Source of the DNA: Balneolia bacterium
Lineage (GTDB): Bacteria; Bacteroidota; Rhodothermia; Balneolales; Cyclonatronaceae
Reading direction: 5' to 3'
NCBI GenBank assembly: GCA_003566395.1
Contig: PXDL01000526.1
Location: forward strand, 1-6,202
Length of the DNA stretch: 6,202 nucleotides
Shown here: positions 6,179 through 6,202 of the stretch, one piece after another
Layout of the letters: every line of letters begins with the position of its first letter
Position numbering within the stretch: position 1 is the first letter of the stretch
Program-made: the position numbers and the translations under genes
Notes under the pieces: generated by a model
Databases searched by the model: none
Seen by the model: the letters and a program-made list of their open reading frames with translations, nothing else
What the model was told of the DNA's origin: nothing

Positions 6179-6202
6179 CCTTGCTTTCAAATTGAACTAT
6201 TA

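Larger units (their letters stand above)
5901..6202. other. Gene-free intergenic stretch with short degenerate repeats
   Basis: No open frame here has a recognisable protein or a credible start. What it holds: T-rich copies of a CATTTT-CAGT motif at 5928-5942 and 5943-5956, the CATTCTG repeats at 6017-6048, a near-tandem CGGATTGaaCGGATTG block around 6107-6122, and a plus-strand stem-loop at 6125-6178. The composition resembles the decayed spacer repeats often scattered between genes in environmental bacteria; that comparison is from memory of such sequences. Confidence 0.6.

Overview
The window looks like ordinary chromosomal DNA from a free-living bacterium with roughly 50% GC. The protein styles and the weak or absent Shine-Dalgarno sequences point to the Bacteroidetes/Rhodothermia/Balneolia side of the tree. 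Candidate promoters look like plain TTGnnn-N16/17-TAnnnT boxes rather than the TTTG/TAnnTTTG type of classical Bacteroidetes. The taxonomic placement is an inference from general resemblance, not a match.

Layout: (1) positions 1-865, minus strand, hold the N-terminal 288 codons of a class I dihydroorotase (pyrC) whose 3' end lies outside the window. (2) Divergent from it, across an 83-base gap, xseA (949-2154, plus) encodes the exonuclease VII large subunit. No xseB follows it. (3) Converging on xseA is a 547-residue secreted M28 zinc peptidase resembling glutamate carboxypeptidase-like (CPQ/PGCP) enzymes (2248-3891, minus). An inverted repeat that straddles the xseA stop codon may terminate it. 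(4) A 172-base AT-rich divergent promoter region follows. (5) Next is an unusual exported 540-residue protein (4064-5686, plus): a CBM20-like beta domain, an unrecognised middle region with EF-hand-like Asp loops, and a C-terminal TlpA/ResA-like thioredoxin domain with a WCGPC active site. (6) A complete tRNA-Ser(GGA) gene lies at 5758-5845 on the minus strand, with its own promoter and a textbook terminator. (7) The last 300 bases contain no convincing gene. They hold short degenerate repeats and a plus-strand stem-loop followed by six T's.

The genes do not form one pathway: pyrimidine synthesis, DNA repair, extracytoplasmic peptide hydrolysis and extracytoplasmic thiol-disulfide chemistry sit side by side. 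The only suggestive pairing is the divergent secreted peptidase and exported thioredoxin-fusion protein, which share one intergenic region. I see no mobile element, CRISPR array or defence system. The most unusual items are the CBM20-like/TlpA fusion protein and the orphan terminator-like stem-loop near the right edge.
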